Positions 43,103-51,903 of a stretch of 64,000 nucleotides of DNA are shown here, piece by piece. The DNA comes from Desulfuromonadaceae bacterium (GTDB taxonomy: Bacteria; Desulfobacterota; Desulfuromonadia; Geobacterales; Pseudopelobacteraceae), in NCBI GenBank assembly GCA_028712075.1, contig JAQTQX010000020.1, positions 1-64,000 on the forward strand, given 5' to 3'. Below the pieces are notes generated by a model. That model had not been told where the DNA came from. It searched no databases and worked only from the letters and a program-made list of their open reading frames with translations. A program made the position numbers and the translations under genes. Within the stretch, counting starts at the first letter, position 1, and the number at the start of each line of letters is the position of its first letter.

Positions 43103-44263
43103 ATGAACATCCCTCTTTCCTACAGCTTCCGCAACTTGTTGACTCGCCGCCTGACGACATTTCTGACCGCTTCCGGCATGGCCATGGTGGTCTTTGTCTT
43201 CGCTGCAACGCTGATGCTGACCGATGGGCTCCAGAAAACACTGATTGAGACCGGTTCGCCGGACAACGTGGTAATTATTCGCAAAGGGGCTCAAACCGAA
43301 GTGCAGAGTGGCGTGGAGCGGTTGCAGACCTCCATCGTGGCGAGTCAGCCGGAGATCGCTATCGGCCAGGATGGCAGTTGTTTGATGGCCCGGGAGATGG
43401 TTGTACTGATCAATCTTCCGAAGCGGGGGAGCAATAAACCGGCAAACGTTGTTATCCGCGGTATTGGAGCCCATTCGCTGGCCTTGCGTCCGCAGGTGAA
43501 ATTGATCGAGGGGCGCATGCCGCGCCCCGGATCGGCTGAAATCATTGCCGGATTAAGTCTTTCAGGGCGTTTTCAGGGGACAGGAATCGGCGAGCATCTT
43601 CGTTTTGGCATGCGCGAATGGAGGGTTGTCGGAATCTTTGAGGCGGGTAACACTGGATTCAACTCCGAAATTTGGGGGGATGCGGACCAGCTGATGCAGG
43701 CGTTCCGGCGGCCGGTCTATTCGTCGCTCCTGTTTCGCCTGGCGGATGTCACACAGTTTGCCGCAGTGAAGGAGCGTCTTGAAGGTGATCCGCGCCTGAC
43801 CGTGGAAGCCAAGCTGGAGCCGCGCTACTACCTCGACCAATCCGAAGCGATGGCCAAGTTCCTCCGTATCCTCGGAATCACCTTGACCATAATCTTCTCA
43901 TTGGGGGCGACCATTGGTGCCATGATCACCATGTACGCCGCCGTAGCCAACAGGGTATCCGAGATCGGCACCCTGCGGGCGATAGGTTTCCAGCGTTCAA
44001 GTATCCTGGCGGCTTTCCTGTTTGAATCACTGCTGTTGGGTCTGGTGGGAGGGGTTGCCGGCGTGTTCGCCGCTTCTTTCATGCAGTTGATAACAATATC
44101 GACCATGAACTGGCAGACGTTTTCGGAGTTGGCTTTTTCGTTCAGCCTGACTCCGACGACCGTTCTGCAGTCCCTCGGCTTTTCCCTGGTCATGGGTTTT
44201 GTAGGCGGTGTTATTCCTGCTCTGCGTGCCAGCAGGATGAGCATCGTTGACGCGCTGCATTAA
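43103..44263 (+). CDS. ABC transporter permease (FtsX/MacB type) 2
   Basis: 386 aa with the same architecture: TM1 about 17-37, periplasmic domain with NVVIIRKGAQTEVQSGVERL, and C-terminal FtsX helices with VANRVSEIGTLRAIGFQRSS and VIPALRASRMSIVDAL. It starts five bases after permease 1. The adaptor-ATPase-permease-permease order is a MacAB-like exporter with split permeases. The substrate is unknown. Confidence 0.93.
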   Translation: MNIPLSYSFRNLLTRRLTTFLTASGMAMVVFVFAATLMLTDGLQKTLIETGSPDNVVIIRKGAQTEVQSGVERLQTSIVASQPEIAIGQDGSCLMAREMVVLINLPKRGSNKPANVVIRGIGAHSLALRPQVKLIEGRMPRPGSAEIIAGLSLSGRFQGTGIGEHLRFGMREWRVVGIFEAGNTGFNSEIWGDADQLMQAFRRPVYSSLLFRLADVTQFAAVKERLEGDPRLTVEAKLEPRYYLDQSEAMAKFLRILGITLTIIFSLGATIGAMITMYAAVANRVSEIGTLRAIGFQRSSILAAFLFESLLLGLVGGVAGVFAASFMQLITISTMNWQTFSELAFSFSLTPTTVLQSLGFSLVMGFVGGVIPALRASRMSIVDALH

Positions 44264-44313
44264 GGTCGTTTCAAAGAGTTTCAGACACTAAATATGAATA
44301 TTCAACCGTCGAG

Positions 44314-45198
44314 TCAATAGTATTCTTCCGCATATTCAGGTACTGCATTGAAATAACCAGGGTGCCGGTCTGTCTGCGCCAGCACCTTGTCCAGATCAGC
44401 TATCAGTCGATCTTTGTCTTTGGGATAGTTACCGGCAAGATTGATAAAGTTGGACACATGATTGGAGCGGAGGATTGTGTGGATCGGATTAAGCTGCTGC
44501 AGCAGTTCCCTCGCTTCGAACAATAATTCCTTCCGTGTGCACTGTTCAAGTTTCCGCACGAAATCCTCGTTGTGTCTGTGGAACAGCGTCAAGAGAGAAA
44601 AATATTCCGGATTGACCCTCGTAATCCAGGAAGCGGTTGCATGGGCGTGTGCAATGCTTCTGCTCCGACCTGCCAGGCCCAGTATGGCTGTTACGGAGAG
44701 CTTCAACCCGGCCGTTCGGGCTGTCAAAGCCAGATCTGCCATATCTTCGGCGGTGAACCCCTTTTTGATTTGGGACAGTGTGTCGTCGTCTCCGGATTCC
44801 AGGCCGAAATAGAGAATGCGCAGTTTCTTCTCCCGTAACAGAACAAGCTGCTCAATATTTTTGGTGGTCAGGCTGTTTGGTGATGCGTAGGAACCGACTC
44901 TTGCCAGGTGAGGGAACGTTGCAGACAATTCATCAAGAATTTCAACGAGCCCGTCGAACGGATACACCAGTGCGTCTCCATCCGCCAGAAAAACCCGGTC
45001 TATCCCAGATCGATGCTGATCAGGGATACCACGGATTTCCTCCATGATCTCCGGTACCGGTCGTATGTGAAACCGCTTACCCTTGTACATGCCACAGAAT
45101 GTACATGAATTCTGTGAGCAGCCTACAGTGATCTGGAATATCAGGCTTCTTGCCTCGCTGGGAGGTCTGAAGAGCGGCTCAACGTATCGTAACGCCAC
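44314..45198 (-). CDS. Radical SAM protein (C-x4-C-x2-C type)
   Basis: 294 aa from the GTG at 45198 (GAGGAG six bases upstream). The cluster site is TVGCSQNSCTFCGMYKGKRF, again C-x4-C-x2-C. VFLADGDALVYPFDGLVEIL, YFGLESGDDDTLSQIKKGF and LGLAGRSRSIAHAHATASWI follow the same order as in the protein at 12214-13242, so the two belong to one broader family. Function unknown; no partner gene is coupled here. Confidence 0.8.
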   Translation of the reverse strand: MALRYVEPLFRPPSEARSLIFQITVGCSQNSCTFCGMYKGKRFHIRPVPEIMEEIRGIPDQHRSGIDRVFLADGDALVYPFDGLVEILDELSATFPHLARVGSYASPNSLTTKNIEQLVLLREKKLRILYFGLESGDDDTLSQIKKGFTAEDMADLALTARTAGLKLSVTAILGLAGRSRSIAHAHATASWITRVNPEYFSLLTLFHRHNEDFVRKLEQCTRKELLFEARELLQQLNPIHTILRSNHVSNFINLAGNYPKDKDRLIADLDKVLAQTDRHPGYFNAVPEYAEEYY

Positions 45199-45264
45199 AA
45201 ACAGCTCCTCTCCGTGCCTGCAGTGTGTACTGCGTGCCTGTTATTGGTGGAGTACTCAAGAACA

Positions 45265-45453
45265 TCAAGACGTTTTTACTCCCTCTGCAGCTTTTCCATG
45301 CTTTATCGTATCGATCCTTTGCTTTCCGCCATAAATCGGGATCAACCGCCACACGTGACCACACTCACATTCTTTTATCGGGCTTTGCTTTGAAGTGAAT
45401 CCCCGTGCTTCATAAACATCAAATTTTCGGCTCTGGCAGTTCGGACATTTCAT
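45265..45453 (-). CDS. 62-aa zinc-ribbon protein
   Basis: Reads MKCPNCQSRKFDVYEARGFT then SKQSPIKECECGHVWRLIPI. CPNC and CECG form a likely zinc ribbon like those in RNA-polymerase-associated or nucleic-acid-binding small proteins. GAGGTG precedes the ATG. It is 21 bases downstream of the TTG-started 51-aa gene, probably in one operon. Confidence 0.6.
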   Translation of the reverse strand: MKCPNCQSRKFDVYEARGFTSKQSPIKECECGHVWRLIPIYGGKQRIDTIKHGKAAEGVKTS

Positions 45454-45474
45454 AATTGCACCTCGAATACCCAG

Positions 45475-45630
45475 CTACGCCACAATATCAGACAGTGCCT
45501 CAGAGACTTCTTTTATCAATTTATCATCATAACAGGCTTCGCTCAGAATCTCATATAAATGAAAAGCTACCTGCGCCGGTCTGCTATGGGTAAGTAATGA
45601 TTCTTGAAGTTGTTGTAGTAGGGTTTCCAA
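45475..45630 (-). CDS. 51-aa protein with TTG start
   Basis: From the TTG at 45630, AAAGGAG at ideal spacing; reads (M)ETLLQQLQESLLTHSRPAQV then AFHLYEILSEACYDDKLIKE. Predicted to be all helical and acidic. Family unknown. Its support is the ribosome site and the short gap to the zinc-ribbon gene. Confidence 0.45.
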   Translation of the reverse strand: METLLQQLQESLLTHSRPAQVAFHLYEILSEACYDDKLIKEVSEALSDIVA

Positions 45631-45721
45631 ATCGGTCTCCTTTGAGAAATTCAGTTGATTTCAGGGGCAAAAATTTGCTTGAGGTCATCTGTTGCCTTGT
45701 ATCTCTATGTTGTTTCGCGAC

Positions 45722-45802
45722 TAACCCCTCTAAATCGCCCCTTATCCAGTGGGAAACATCAAGGTCTCCACCCTTAGGTATGGGGGGACTGAGGGGGTTA
45801 GA
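45722..45802. repeat. Intergenic inverted repeat (CTAACCCC/GGGGTTAG)
   Basis: CTAACCCCTCTAAATC near 45722 and GAGGGGGTTAGATTT near 45790 are partly complementary around about 50 bp. Similar in character to the repeat at 21329. The following 45803-46084 shows no reliable gene. Confidence 0.4.
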
Positions 45803-46084
45803 TTTTGGTGATACATGACACTATGCGCAATCTGTGAAAAAACAATGGGCCACAGAAAAATCTGTAACCCAATGGTTTTGAATTGGTACGCCGTAGCGGA
45901 CGCACCTTAGAGCTTTTTCCTTAAGTTGAATAGCATATTCATCGTGGTGATGTAAACCCATTCGTGCATTTAACGGTGGCGATAAAGCAGACGGACTTAA
46001 AGAAAATGTTACCATAGCCTATACCGAGTGCACCGGCACCGACTGGTTCGTAATGAACTCTGAATGGACATTCCCTGTTGTACC

Positions 46085-46720
46085 TTACACCATCACTTCG
46101 TCAGGTAATTCGTTCGTATCATCCGCCGCTCGCGGGAAACGTTCTTCAAGTACCGCGCCCAGCTTTTCAATGACAGCGCACAGTCCTTCAAAGGCAAGAT
46201 CCTCTCTGATTTTTCCGGCCAGTTCCCCTGCAAGAGCCTGCCACAATTGCGGGGCGATCCGCTCATTAATCCCCCGGTCACCCAGAATCCAGACTTTGTG
46301 TTCCAACGCAGAGATAAAAATCAGAACACCGGTCTCCTCCCTGGTCCGATAGAGTTTTTTCTCGAAAAATGCTCGAATTGCCCTCTCTCGAACCGCCTCT
46401 ACCATCCGTTTTTTTCCCGCCAGCGCCAGTTTGAACCGTGGAAAGCACCGCATGAAAAAAAGAGCCGGAAACCAGAACAGGATCACTGCCGGAATATATG
46501 ACCAGATTGTAATCTGATGCAGCGAAACGGCGACAACAAAGGCAATAAAGGCAGACAGTAGAAGGGCTCCCATAAATTCTGCTTCCCGGTAACTGTCACT
46601 TTCATCTACAACCATGACCGCAATTTCGCCGGATGTTTCTAATTCGGCCTTTTTTACCAGAGTGCTGATCTTCTCTCGTTCCGGTTTGCTGAAAAAATTG
46701 CTGGAATTTTTGCTTTTCAT
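46085..46720 (-). CDS. TPM-domain membrane protein
   Basis: 211 aa from the ATG at 46720, which overlaps the preceding gene's TAA by one base. A TPM domain split by membrane helices: N-terminal KISTLVKKAELETSGEIAVM, two TM segments (about 53-95), then LYRTREETGVLIFISALEHK and VWILGDRGINERIAPQLWQA. It completes a LemA-TPM-TPM operon. Function unknown; related pairs are linked to membrane maintenance or photosystem repair in other lineages. Confidence 0.85.
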   Translation of the reverse strand: MKSKNSSNFFSKPEREKISTLVKKAELETSGEIAVMVVDESDSYREAEFMGALLLSAFIAFVVAVSLHQITIWSYIPAVILFWFPALFFMRCFPRFKLALAGKKRMVEAVRERAIRAFFEKKLYRTREETGVLIFISALEHKVWILGDRGINERIAPQLWQALAGELAGKIREDLAFEGLCAVIEKLGAVLEERFPRAADDTNELPDEVMV

Positions 46721-47598
46721 TACCAATTCCCCGATGCTCCACCACCGCCAAAGCTCCCACCACCGCCGGAAAAACCGCCAAAGCCGCCTCCGCCAGATGA
46801 ACCTCCGCCAAAGCCCCCGCCGATGAACGGCCCGCCGAATCCGCCGGAAGAGCCATGTCCACCGCTACCGAACAGGAATGTAACCACAAGACCAAGGACA
46901 AAGCCTGCGGCGCCCAGAAGTGCCAGAACAACAATCCCGAGACCCGGAAATGTCAGGAAGCCGATCAGCGGCAGACCTGCCGCACCGGCGGCACCACCCA
47001 GGAATTTTGAAAACGATCCAAGAAAAACCACCGCTACCAGAAGAAAAACCAGCAGGGTAAATACCGGGTTAGCGCCATTTTTACCCTGCTTCAGGTCGCG
47101 CGGCTGTGCCTGATACTCTCCCCTGACTACCTGTATGATTGATGAAACGCCTGCAATTATGCCGTTGTCATAATCATTTTTCCTGAAATAGGGAGACATG
47201 TCACCCCGGATAATCCTTCCTGAAACCAGATCGGTCAGAACTCCTTCCAAACCGCGCCCCACCTCGATCCTGATCTTGCGCTCCTGCTTTGCAATCAGAA
47301 GGATTGCACCGTTATCCAGTTTTTTCCGGCCGATTTGCCACGCCTCAGCAACTTTGATTGAGTATCCCTCCAGGCTTTCGCCTTCCAGAGAGTCAATGGT
47401 AAGCACGACAATTTGCGTAGAGTCACTTTTTTCAAAATCGGCAAGCAGTTGTTCCAGCCTCCCTGCCGCATCAGGAGACAGCATGTTCGCATAGTCGTTT
47501 ACACGGCCACGGAGCTGCGGCACCTCAAGCGCACAGGCCAGATGGGGGAGCAGCAGCATCACTATGACGAAAAATATTTTCATGATCACCTGATTCAA
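46720..47598 (-). CDS. TPM-domain protein with Gly-rich tail (YgcG-like)
   Basis: 292 aa, or 287 if the ATG at 47583 (AGGTG nearby) is used. A signal peptide ends CALEVP. The TPM domain is about 25-160 (GRVNDYANMLSPDAAGRLEQ, LIAKQERKIRIEVGRGLEGV). Hydrophobic helices about 185-245 follow, and the C-terminus is a Gly/Ser/Phe repeat tail ending ASGNW. The tail is typical of YgcG/TPM proteins beside LemA. Located in the inner membrane with the TPM domain outside. Confidence 0.9.
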   Translation of the reverse strand: MNQVIMKIFFVIVMLLLPHLACALEVPQLRGRVNDYANMLSPDAAGRLEQLLADFEKSDSTQIVVLTIDSLEGESLEGYSIKVAEAWQIGRKKLDNGAILLIAKQERKIRIEVGRGLEGVLTDLVSGRIIRGDMSPYFRKNDYDNGIIAGVSSIIQVVRGEYQAQPRDLKQGKNGANPVFTLLVFLLVAVVFLGSFSKFLGGAAGAAGLPLIGFLTFPGLGIVVLALLGAAGFVLGLVVTFLFGSGGHGSSGGFGGPFIGGGFGGGSSGGGGFGGFSGGGGSFGGGGASGNW

Positions 47599-47604
47599 GG
47601 CGGC

Positions 47605-48189
47605 TTAGAACTTCACTTTCGGTGCAATCTTTGCCCCTTCGTCAGCCTTGAACGGTTCCTTGCGTTCCAGATGAAGCAGCAATGAATTGGTCAGACTGTT
47701 AGGAAAGGTTCTGATGCTGGTATTGAAATCCTGTACGGCCTTGTTGTAGCGCACCCTCGACACATTGATCCTGTTTTCAGTCCCCTCAAGCTGATTCTGC
47801 AGATCCATAAAATTTTGATTGGCCTTAAGATCGGGATAGCGCTCCACCACCACCATCAAACGGGACAGCGAACCGGAAAGCTGCCCTTGCGCATCCTGGA
47901 ATTTTGCCATTGCCTCCGGATTTTTCAGTATATCCTTTGAAACCTGAATTGAACCAACCTTTGCACGCGCCTCGGTAACCGCTTTCAGAGTTTCCGCCTC
48001 ATGCGTGGCGTACCCCTTTACCACCTCCACCAGATTAGGGATCAGGTCTGACCGTCTCTGGTACGTAGCCTCGACATCCCCCCAGGCGGCAAAGACCGCT
48101 TCTTCACCAGCTTGCATGGAATTATACCCGCAGCCAGACATATTAAAAACCAGAATCAAACCAAGCAATACATACATATTTTTTTTCAT
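47605..48189 (-). CDS. lemA: LemA family lipoprotein
   Basis: 194 aa. The leader ends [10 protein letters not shown], giving a lipidated Cys at about residue 20. LemA signatures: [45 protein letters not shown] and [25 protein letters not shown]. First gene of the LemA-TPM-TPM operon. The family is widespread and tied to envelope processes, without a proven activity. Confidence 0.93.
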   Translation of the reverse strand: MKKNMYVLLGLILVFNMSGCGYNSMQAGEEAVFAAWGDVEATYQRRSDLIPNLVEVVKGYATHEAETLKAVTEARAKVGSIQVSKDILKNPEAMAKFQDAQGQLSGSLSRLMVVVERYPDLKANQNFMDLQNQLEGTENRINVSRVRYNKAVQDFNTSIRTFPNSLTNSLLLHLERKEPFKADEGAKIAPKVKF

Positions 48190-48330
48190 TACGACACCTC
48201 TCTGATTTCAGTACATAGTTATATCTGATTACATTAGCTTCCCACATTGTGCTCATAGTACCATACTATTACGCATCACAAAGAGTCATTTTAAAAGTAG
48301 TAGCGCTTCAACTGTGAACCGAATATCAAG

Positions 48331-48360
48331 TTTGACCCGTATCGGCGTCGAATTTGACCC
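48331..48360 (+). repeat. Paired TTTGACCC repeats
   Basis: TTTGACCC at 48331-48338 and 48353-48360, 22 bp apart, just upstream of the integrase remnant. Such multiple short repeats resemble the ends of IS21-type elements, but no transposase is present. Confidence 0.25.
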
Positions 48361-48416
48361 TTTTCCCATTCCATAACTTACTGATATTTCTCTTCGGGTG
48401 AGTCAGACAAGTGCCT

Positions 48417-48802
48417 ATGACGGGTCAACTTTCAAAGCCTATTGTCAATCAAGGTATAGCTGTTAATGTTCTTGCTAAAGTTATTCGGAGAAATGCTGCA
48501 TCCCCTGTTCTGGTCAATGGCAATCCGGTATTTGATAAGAAGGGAACGCCGGTAACATAAAATCTACTAGGTGTTTCTGACTTCACACCGCACGACCTAC
48601 GCCGCATCGCTACAACCTGTATGTATCAGACCGGCTTCATGGATGAAATTATTGATGCCGTCCTGAACCAATCTAAGCAAGTGATTTCCGTACCTATAAC
48701 TTGAATCGGTATGACAAGGAAAAGCTGCAGGCACTTGAAGCATGGGAACGCAAGTTGACCAGCATCATCGCCGGCAAAGAGAATAAAGTGATACCTATCT
48801 GA
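48417..48802 (+). pseudogene. Tyrosine recombinase (phage-type integrase) remnant
   Basis: The frame from 48417 reads MTGQLSKPIVNQGIAVNVLA and reaches an in-frame TAA at 48558, then continues NLLGVSDFTPHDLRRIATTC with the catalytic H-x-x-R (HDLRR) typical of integrases. Near 48690 the frame shifts, and RTYNLNRYDKEKLQALEAWE finishes at 48802. The C-terminal catalytic half is thus recognisable but carries one stop and one frameshift. The N-terminal half is absent. Confidence 0.65.
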
Positions 48803-48832
48803 AGGAAAGCAATCTGAATTTGTCGGAAGGTT

Positions 48833-49246
48833 TTATCTTATTGTTTTTAAATTAATATGACAGATATAACAAAGTTGATCGCCCTGTCGAATCGTATGTG
48901 GTGCTGGTTTCGTCAAATCATGGCAGGATTGACAAGTGACTTTGCCTTTCTCAAGTAGACATCCAGCCCGCTCTATTTCGCCAGTCGTGGCATAATTTCC
49001 TGTCTTGCTGATAGGGGGGTATGAATGCAGTATTGAGTGATTGTTTGTATAGAGGCATTCTTTGCCAGTGCAAAGAATTATCGTCTTTCCCATTAGACCA
49101 TTATGGCAGTCAAGACATCCTCCTACAGTAAGTAGGCCTGTTGCATATTTCTGATGGTAAAGATTGCTTCCACACAAAGTTAGCGCAACACAGCCTGTGA
49201 ATGCAATAATGATAAATAGTATGGAGTATTTTAATTTCTTCGGCAC
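48833..49246 (-). CDS. Triheme c-type cytochrome, membrane-anchored
   Basis: 137 aa from the GTG at 49246 (AGAGG upstream). A hydrophobic N-terminus (about 8-28) is an uncleaved anchor or signal peptide. Three heme-binding CxxCH motifs are visible: CLDCH, CQSCH and CYICH. A further Cys pair (CTGKEC) lies between the first two. A small periplasmic electron-transfer protein. It sits between the integrase remnant and the ArdC fragment and is therefore possibly acquired. Confidence 0.75.
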   Translation of the reverse strand: MPKKLKYSILFIIIAFTGCVALTLCGSNLYHQKYATGLLTVGGCLDCHNGLMGKTIILCTGKECLYTNNHSILHSYPPISKTGNYATTGEIERAGCLLEKGKVTCQSCHDLTKPAPHTIRQGDQLCYICHINLKTIR

Positions 49247-49515
49247 GATGTGAACCTCTTTGGTTGTAGAATATCACCAACCTTGTATGTGTCAATTCTT
49301 GGATGACAATTGTAAACTGTCACTTTCGCGGGATAGTCCGGCCAGACGACAAGCCATGTTTCCCTGCATGGTTTCCTGTGAGTTGTCACGGGGCACTACC
49401 CGGCCAGCAAGAGCGTGTCTGTCGAGTTTAATCCAGACGTTCACCCTGTGGACTTGTCGTATTATCAAGATTAACCACTTTCAAAAATTTATCACATCCA
49501 CAGAGAGGTTGCCCG

Positions 49516-49944
49516 ATGAAACCGGAGATCAAGCATGGAGACGACCGTGCCTACTTTAGCCCATCTCTTGATTACATTCAGCTACCAGACACGACAGCCT
49601 TCAACAGCGAGGAAGAATACTATGCCACTCTGTTCCATGAAATTGCACACGCTACCGGCCATGAAAAGCGTCTTGGCAGAAGAGGCGTCACTGAAACGAA
49701 TTATTTTGGTTGTCACGAGTATTCAAAGGAAGAACTTGTTGCGGAGTGCTGTAGCGCCTTTGTCTGCGGTCATGCTGGAATAGAGAACAGCACCATAGAA
49801 AACAGTGCCGCTTATATCCAAGGGTGGCTGAAAGCCTTAAAGAATGACCGGACGCTGCTTATACACGCGGCCGCACAGGGATATAAGGCAGCAGACTTTA
49901 TTCTGAATGTTCAGCCTGAAACCACCCGTCATTCTTTCCAGTAA
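49516..49944 (+). CDS. ArdC-type zincin peptidase domain, N-domain missing
   Basis: 142 aa. PEIKHGDDRAYFSPSLDYIQ, then the zinc motif LFHEIAHATGHEKRL (HExxH) and YSKEELVAECCSAFVCG with the third-ligand Glu. This is the C-terminal metallopeptidase domain of ArdC-like antirestriction proteins of plasmids and ICEs. The N-terminal ssDNA-binding domain is not found in 49260-49515. AGAGAGG lies upstream of the ATG, so the fragment may still be translated. Confidence 0.65.
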   Translation: MKPEIKHGDDRAYFSPSLDYIQLPDTTAFNSEEEYYATLFHEIAHATGHEKRLGRRGVTETNYFGCHEYSKEELVAECCSAFVCGHAGIENSTIENSAAYIQGWLKALKNDRTLLIHAAAQGYKAADFILNVQPETTRHSFQ

Positions 49945-50114
49945 GCCGCAGCAGGCCGTAACGCAAAAAGCAGAACGCAAATAACAATCACCCACGCATT
50001 CTTCATTACATATTCATGGAAGTAAGCCCCCAGCAGCATACCTAAGAAAAGCGCACTCCATTTCAGTAGGGCAATATTTGACCAGTGCCATGTTTTCGTA
50101 ATGAACAGTCTCAT
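49929..50114 (-). CDS. 61-aa small membrane protein
   Basis: From the ATG at 50114 (GAGGTG upstream): MRLFITKTWHWSNIALLKWS then ALFLGMLLGAYFHEYVMKNA and a second hydrophobic stretch ending RPAAAYWKE. Two TM helices with a W-rich start. From memory, short proteins of this type occur in Geobacter-like genomes, function unknown. It overlaps the 3' end of the ArdC frame by 16 bp on the opposite strand. Confidence 0.55.
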   Translation of the reverse strand: MRLFITKTWHWSNIALLKWSALFLGMLLGAYFHEYVMKNAWVIVICVLLFALRPAAAYWKE

Positions 50115-50215
50115 AACGATCACCTCATGACCATTATATCCCAAAACCATACGAACGCACAGAGGTGTAACGCCATTACCGGCAGCGCCCTTCTTGCGTA
50201 TCTGGAGGAAAGACC

Positions 50216-50737
50216 ATGACCATCGAAACATTATTCGGAGCGGAGACAGTGTCCGCCGACGCAGACGGCACCAGTAAGCCGCGCACCATCAAATTTAAGC
50301 AAATAAAAGCTGTGTATGAGACGTTGACCGTCAAGGAAGAGATTGCTGACTACCTGAAGACAGGACAGCGTTATTCATCACCGTCACAGGTATATGATAC
50401 CTTCCGCTTCTTGATGCAGGAGACGAAAGAAAATTTCATCACGCTCCATCTCGACGGTAAGAACCGGATCATCAGCATGGACTTGGTAAGTATCGGATCG
50501 CTCAATCAGAGTATCGTCCATCCGAGGGAGGTCTTCAAGGCAACCTGCATTTCTAATGCAGCGGCTATCATCTGCGTGCACCAGCACCCCACCGGAGATT
50601 CGACACCGAGTTCTGAAGACATTGCCATAACCAAACGATTGAAGGAGGCGGGGGAACTGATGGGGATTAAGATTCCGGATCATGTCATCGTTGGAGATGG
50701 TACTTATCTCTCTTTTACGGAGTGCGGGTTGCTGTAG
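50216..50737 (+). CDS. RadC-like JAB/MPN domain protein
   Basis: 173 aa. The JAMM-type motif is HQHPTGDSTPSSEDIAITKR with the upstream Glu in VHPREVFK. It is shorter than chromosomal RadC because the N-terminal HhH part is absent, the form common on plasmids, ICEs and phages. GGAGGA precedes the ATG. Next to the ArdC domain and integrase remnant it fits the cargo of a former integrative element. Confidence 0.85.
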   Translation: MTIETLFGAETVSADADGTSKPRTIKFKQIKAVYETLTVKEEIADYLKTGQRYSSPSQVYDTFRFLMQETKENFITLHLDGKNRIISMDLVSIGSLNQSIVHPREVFKATCISNAAAIICVHQHPTGDSTPSSEDIAITKRLKEAGELMGIKIPDHVIVGDGTYLSFTECGLL

Positions 50738-50828
50738 GGCAGGGGGCCGCTCTTGATACTCAGGGGCGGCTATTTTGATTTAACTTTTCACCAAGTGTTA
50801 CCTATGCGTTCCCTTTTGATAATTAATA

Positions 50829-50866
50829 AAAAAGGCACCTACAATTTATCGTTGTAAGTGCCTGTT
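50829..50866 (-). terminator. Terminator of tRNA-Arg (also serving radC)
   Basis: AGGCACTTACAAC and GTTGTAGGTGCCT-like arms with T tracts on both strands, directly after the tRNA on the minus strand. Confidence 0.85.
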
Positions 50867-50870
50867 TTTT

Positions 50871-50947
50871 TGGTACGCCCGACAGGATTCGAACCTGTGA
50901 CCTACGGCTTAGAAGGCCGTTGCTCTATCCAGCTGAGCTACGAGCGC
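50871..50947 (-). tRNA. tRNA-Arg (anticodon TCT)
   Basis: Minus-strand cloverleaf: anticodon loop CTTCTAA giving TCT, T arm ACAGG-TTCGAAT-CCTGT, acceptor GCGCTCG/CGGGCGT, CCA encoded. Two wobble pairs weaken the acceptor stem (G1-U72 and U5-G68). Confidence 0.93.
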
Positions 50948-51429
50948 ATAAGGCTTTGCAGACAATTTCTCTTTCAGGCTTTCAGGTGGGGCTGTGTCAC
51001 ATTTGTTGCATCCACCTGGCCGCTCACATACTCACGGTGAAACATGAACGTACGTTCTATCTCTGTTTGATTTGGATGTTTCAACATCAACCTTCTTACT
51101 TCTTTTGAAACTCCGCCCTCCTGGAGTGGCACCAAGAACGATATGCTTGTCTTAACGTAAGGTAGGCAACACACTTGCGACATCGTCCCCGTTATTTGCC
51201 TGGCGGAGCAACATCATAACGCTGCCGAATGGTTTATCAGTTTTTGCGTTGACCGTCAACCATTCACCTTATGACTTTTCCTTCTGCGGCCGAGCTGCCG
51301 ATTTAGGTCTGTCGGTCAGATATTACCGCATTGTTGCCTTAAATGGTATATGCCATCCAGGAAAGTCTATTCCCGACACTTTAGATTCGGCCACACCAGG
51401 AGGCCGCGAGGAGCGAAAATACCTGAGTC
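50948..51429. other. Gene-poor stretch upstream of tRNA-Arg
   Basis: A 69-codon minus-strand frame at 50974-51183 has a weak ribosome site and no motif. Nothing else is supported on either strand. Confidence 0.3.
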
Positions 51430-51792
51430 TTATTTGCTCAGTGAGTGTTCCGCCACACCAACCACCATGAGATATAATCGGACATCAATCGAATAATCTT
51501 CTCCAGGCTTGGATGATAGCGCCACAACCGAATTGAGTATTTCCTCCGCCAAATCTTTTTCCATTGATGAACGTTGCTGAATATCCCGAGCAAATATGAT
51601 GATTTTTATGTCCGCGCCAATGTCACGTGCACTCGCTTGTGAAAATTCCAGCGATACCTGTTCCGGTTTTACGATAGCCACTCTGCCACCAGGAAACTCT
51701 AATGCGTCAGCTATGATCCCTGGAAGAGCCTTTGCCAAATTATCCAGCACAATGTCCGTAACATTCGACTTATGTGTGATTAACGCGTTCAT
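51430..51792 (-). CDS. 120-aa hypothetical, tautomerase-like outline
   Basis: AGAGAGG before the ATG supports the start. The order of a central strand, the segment RVAIVKPEQVSLEFSQASAR, and a long helix QQRSSMEKDLAEEILNSVVA is loosely like tautomerase/MIF or 5-carboxymethyl-muconate isomerase-like folds. The catalytic N-terminal Pro is absent (MNALITHKSN), so enzyme activity is doubtful. Confidence 0.55.
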   Translation of the reverse strand: MNALITHKSNVTDIVLDNLAKALPGIIADALEFPGGRVAIVKPEQVSLEFSQASARDIGADIKIIIFARDIQQRSSMEKDLAEEILNSVVALSSKPGEDYSIDVRLYLMVVGVAEHSLSK

Positions 51793-51903
51793 GATGTATC
51801 CTCTCTATAGTAAAATATGATCAGTTCATCAAGTATACCAGACAATATTATACTTTCCAGTGGGGGCAGCGAATGCGAATGAGGGAACCAGGTATATTTT
51901 CCA

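Noticed and set aside
50974-51183. 69-codon minus-strand frame
   Set aside because: Weak ribosome site and no recognisable domain.
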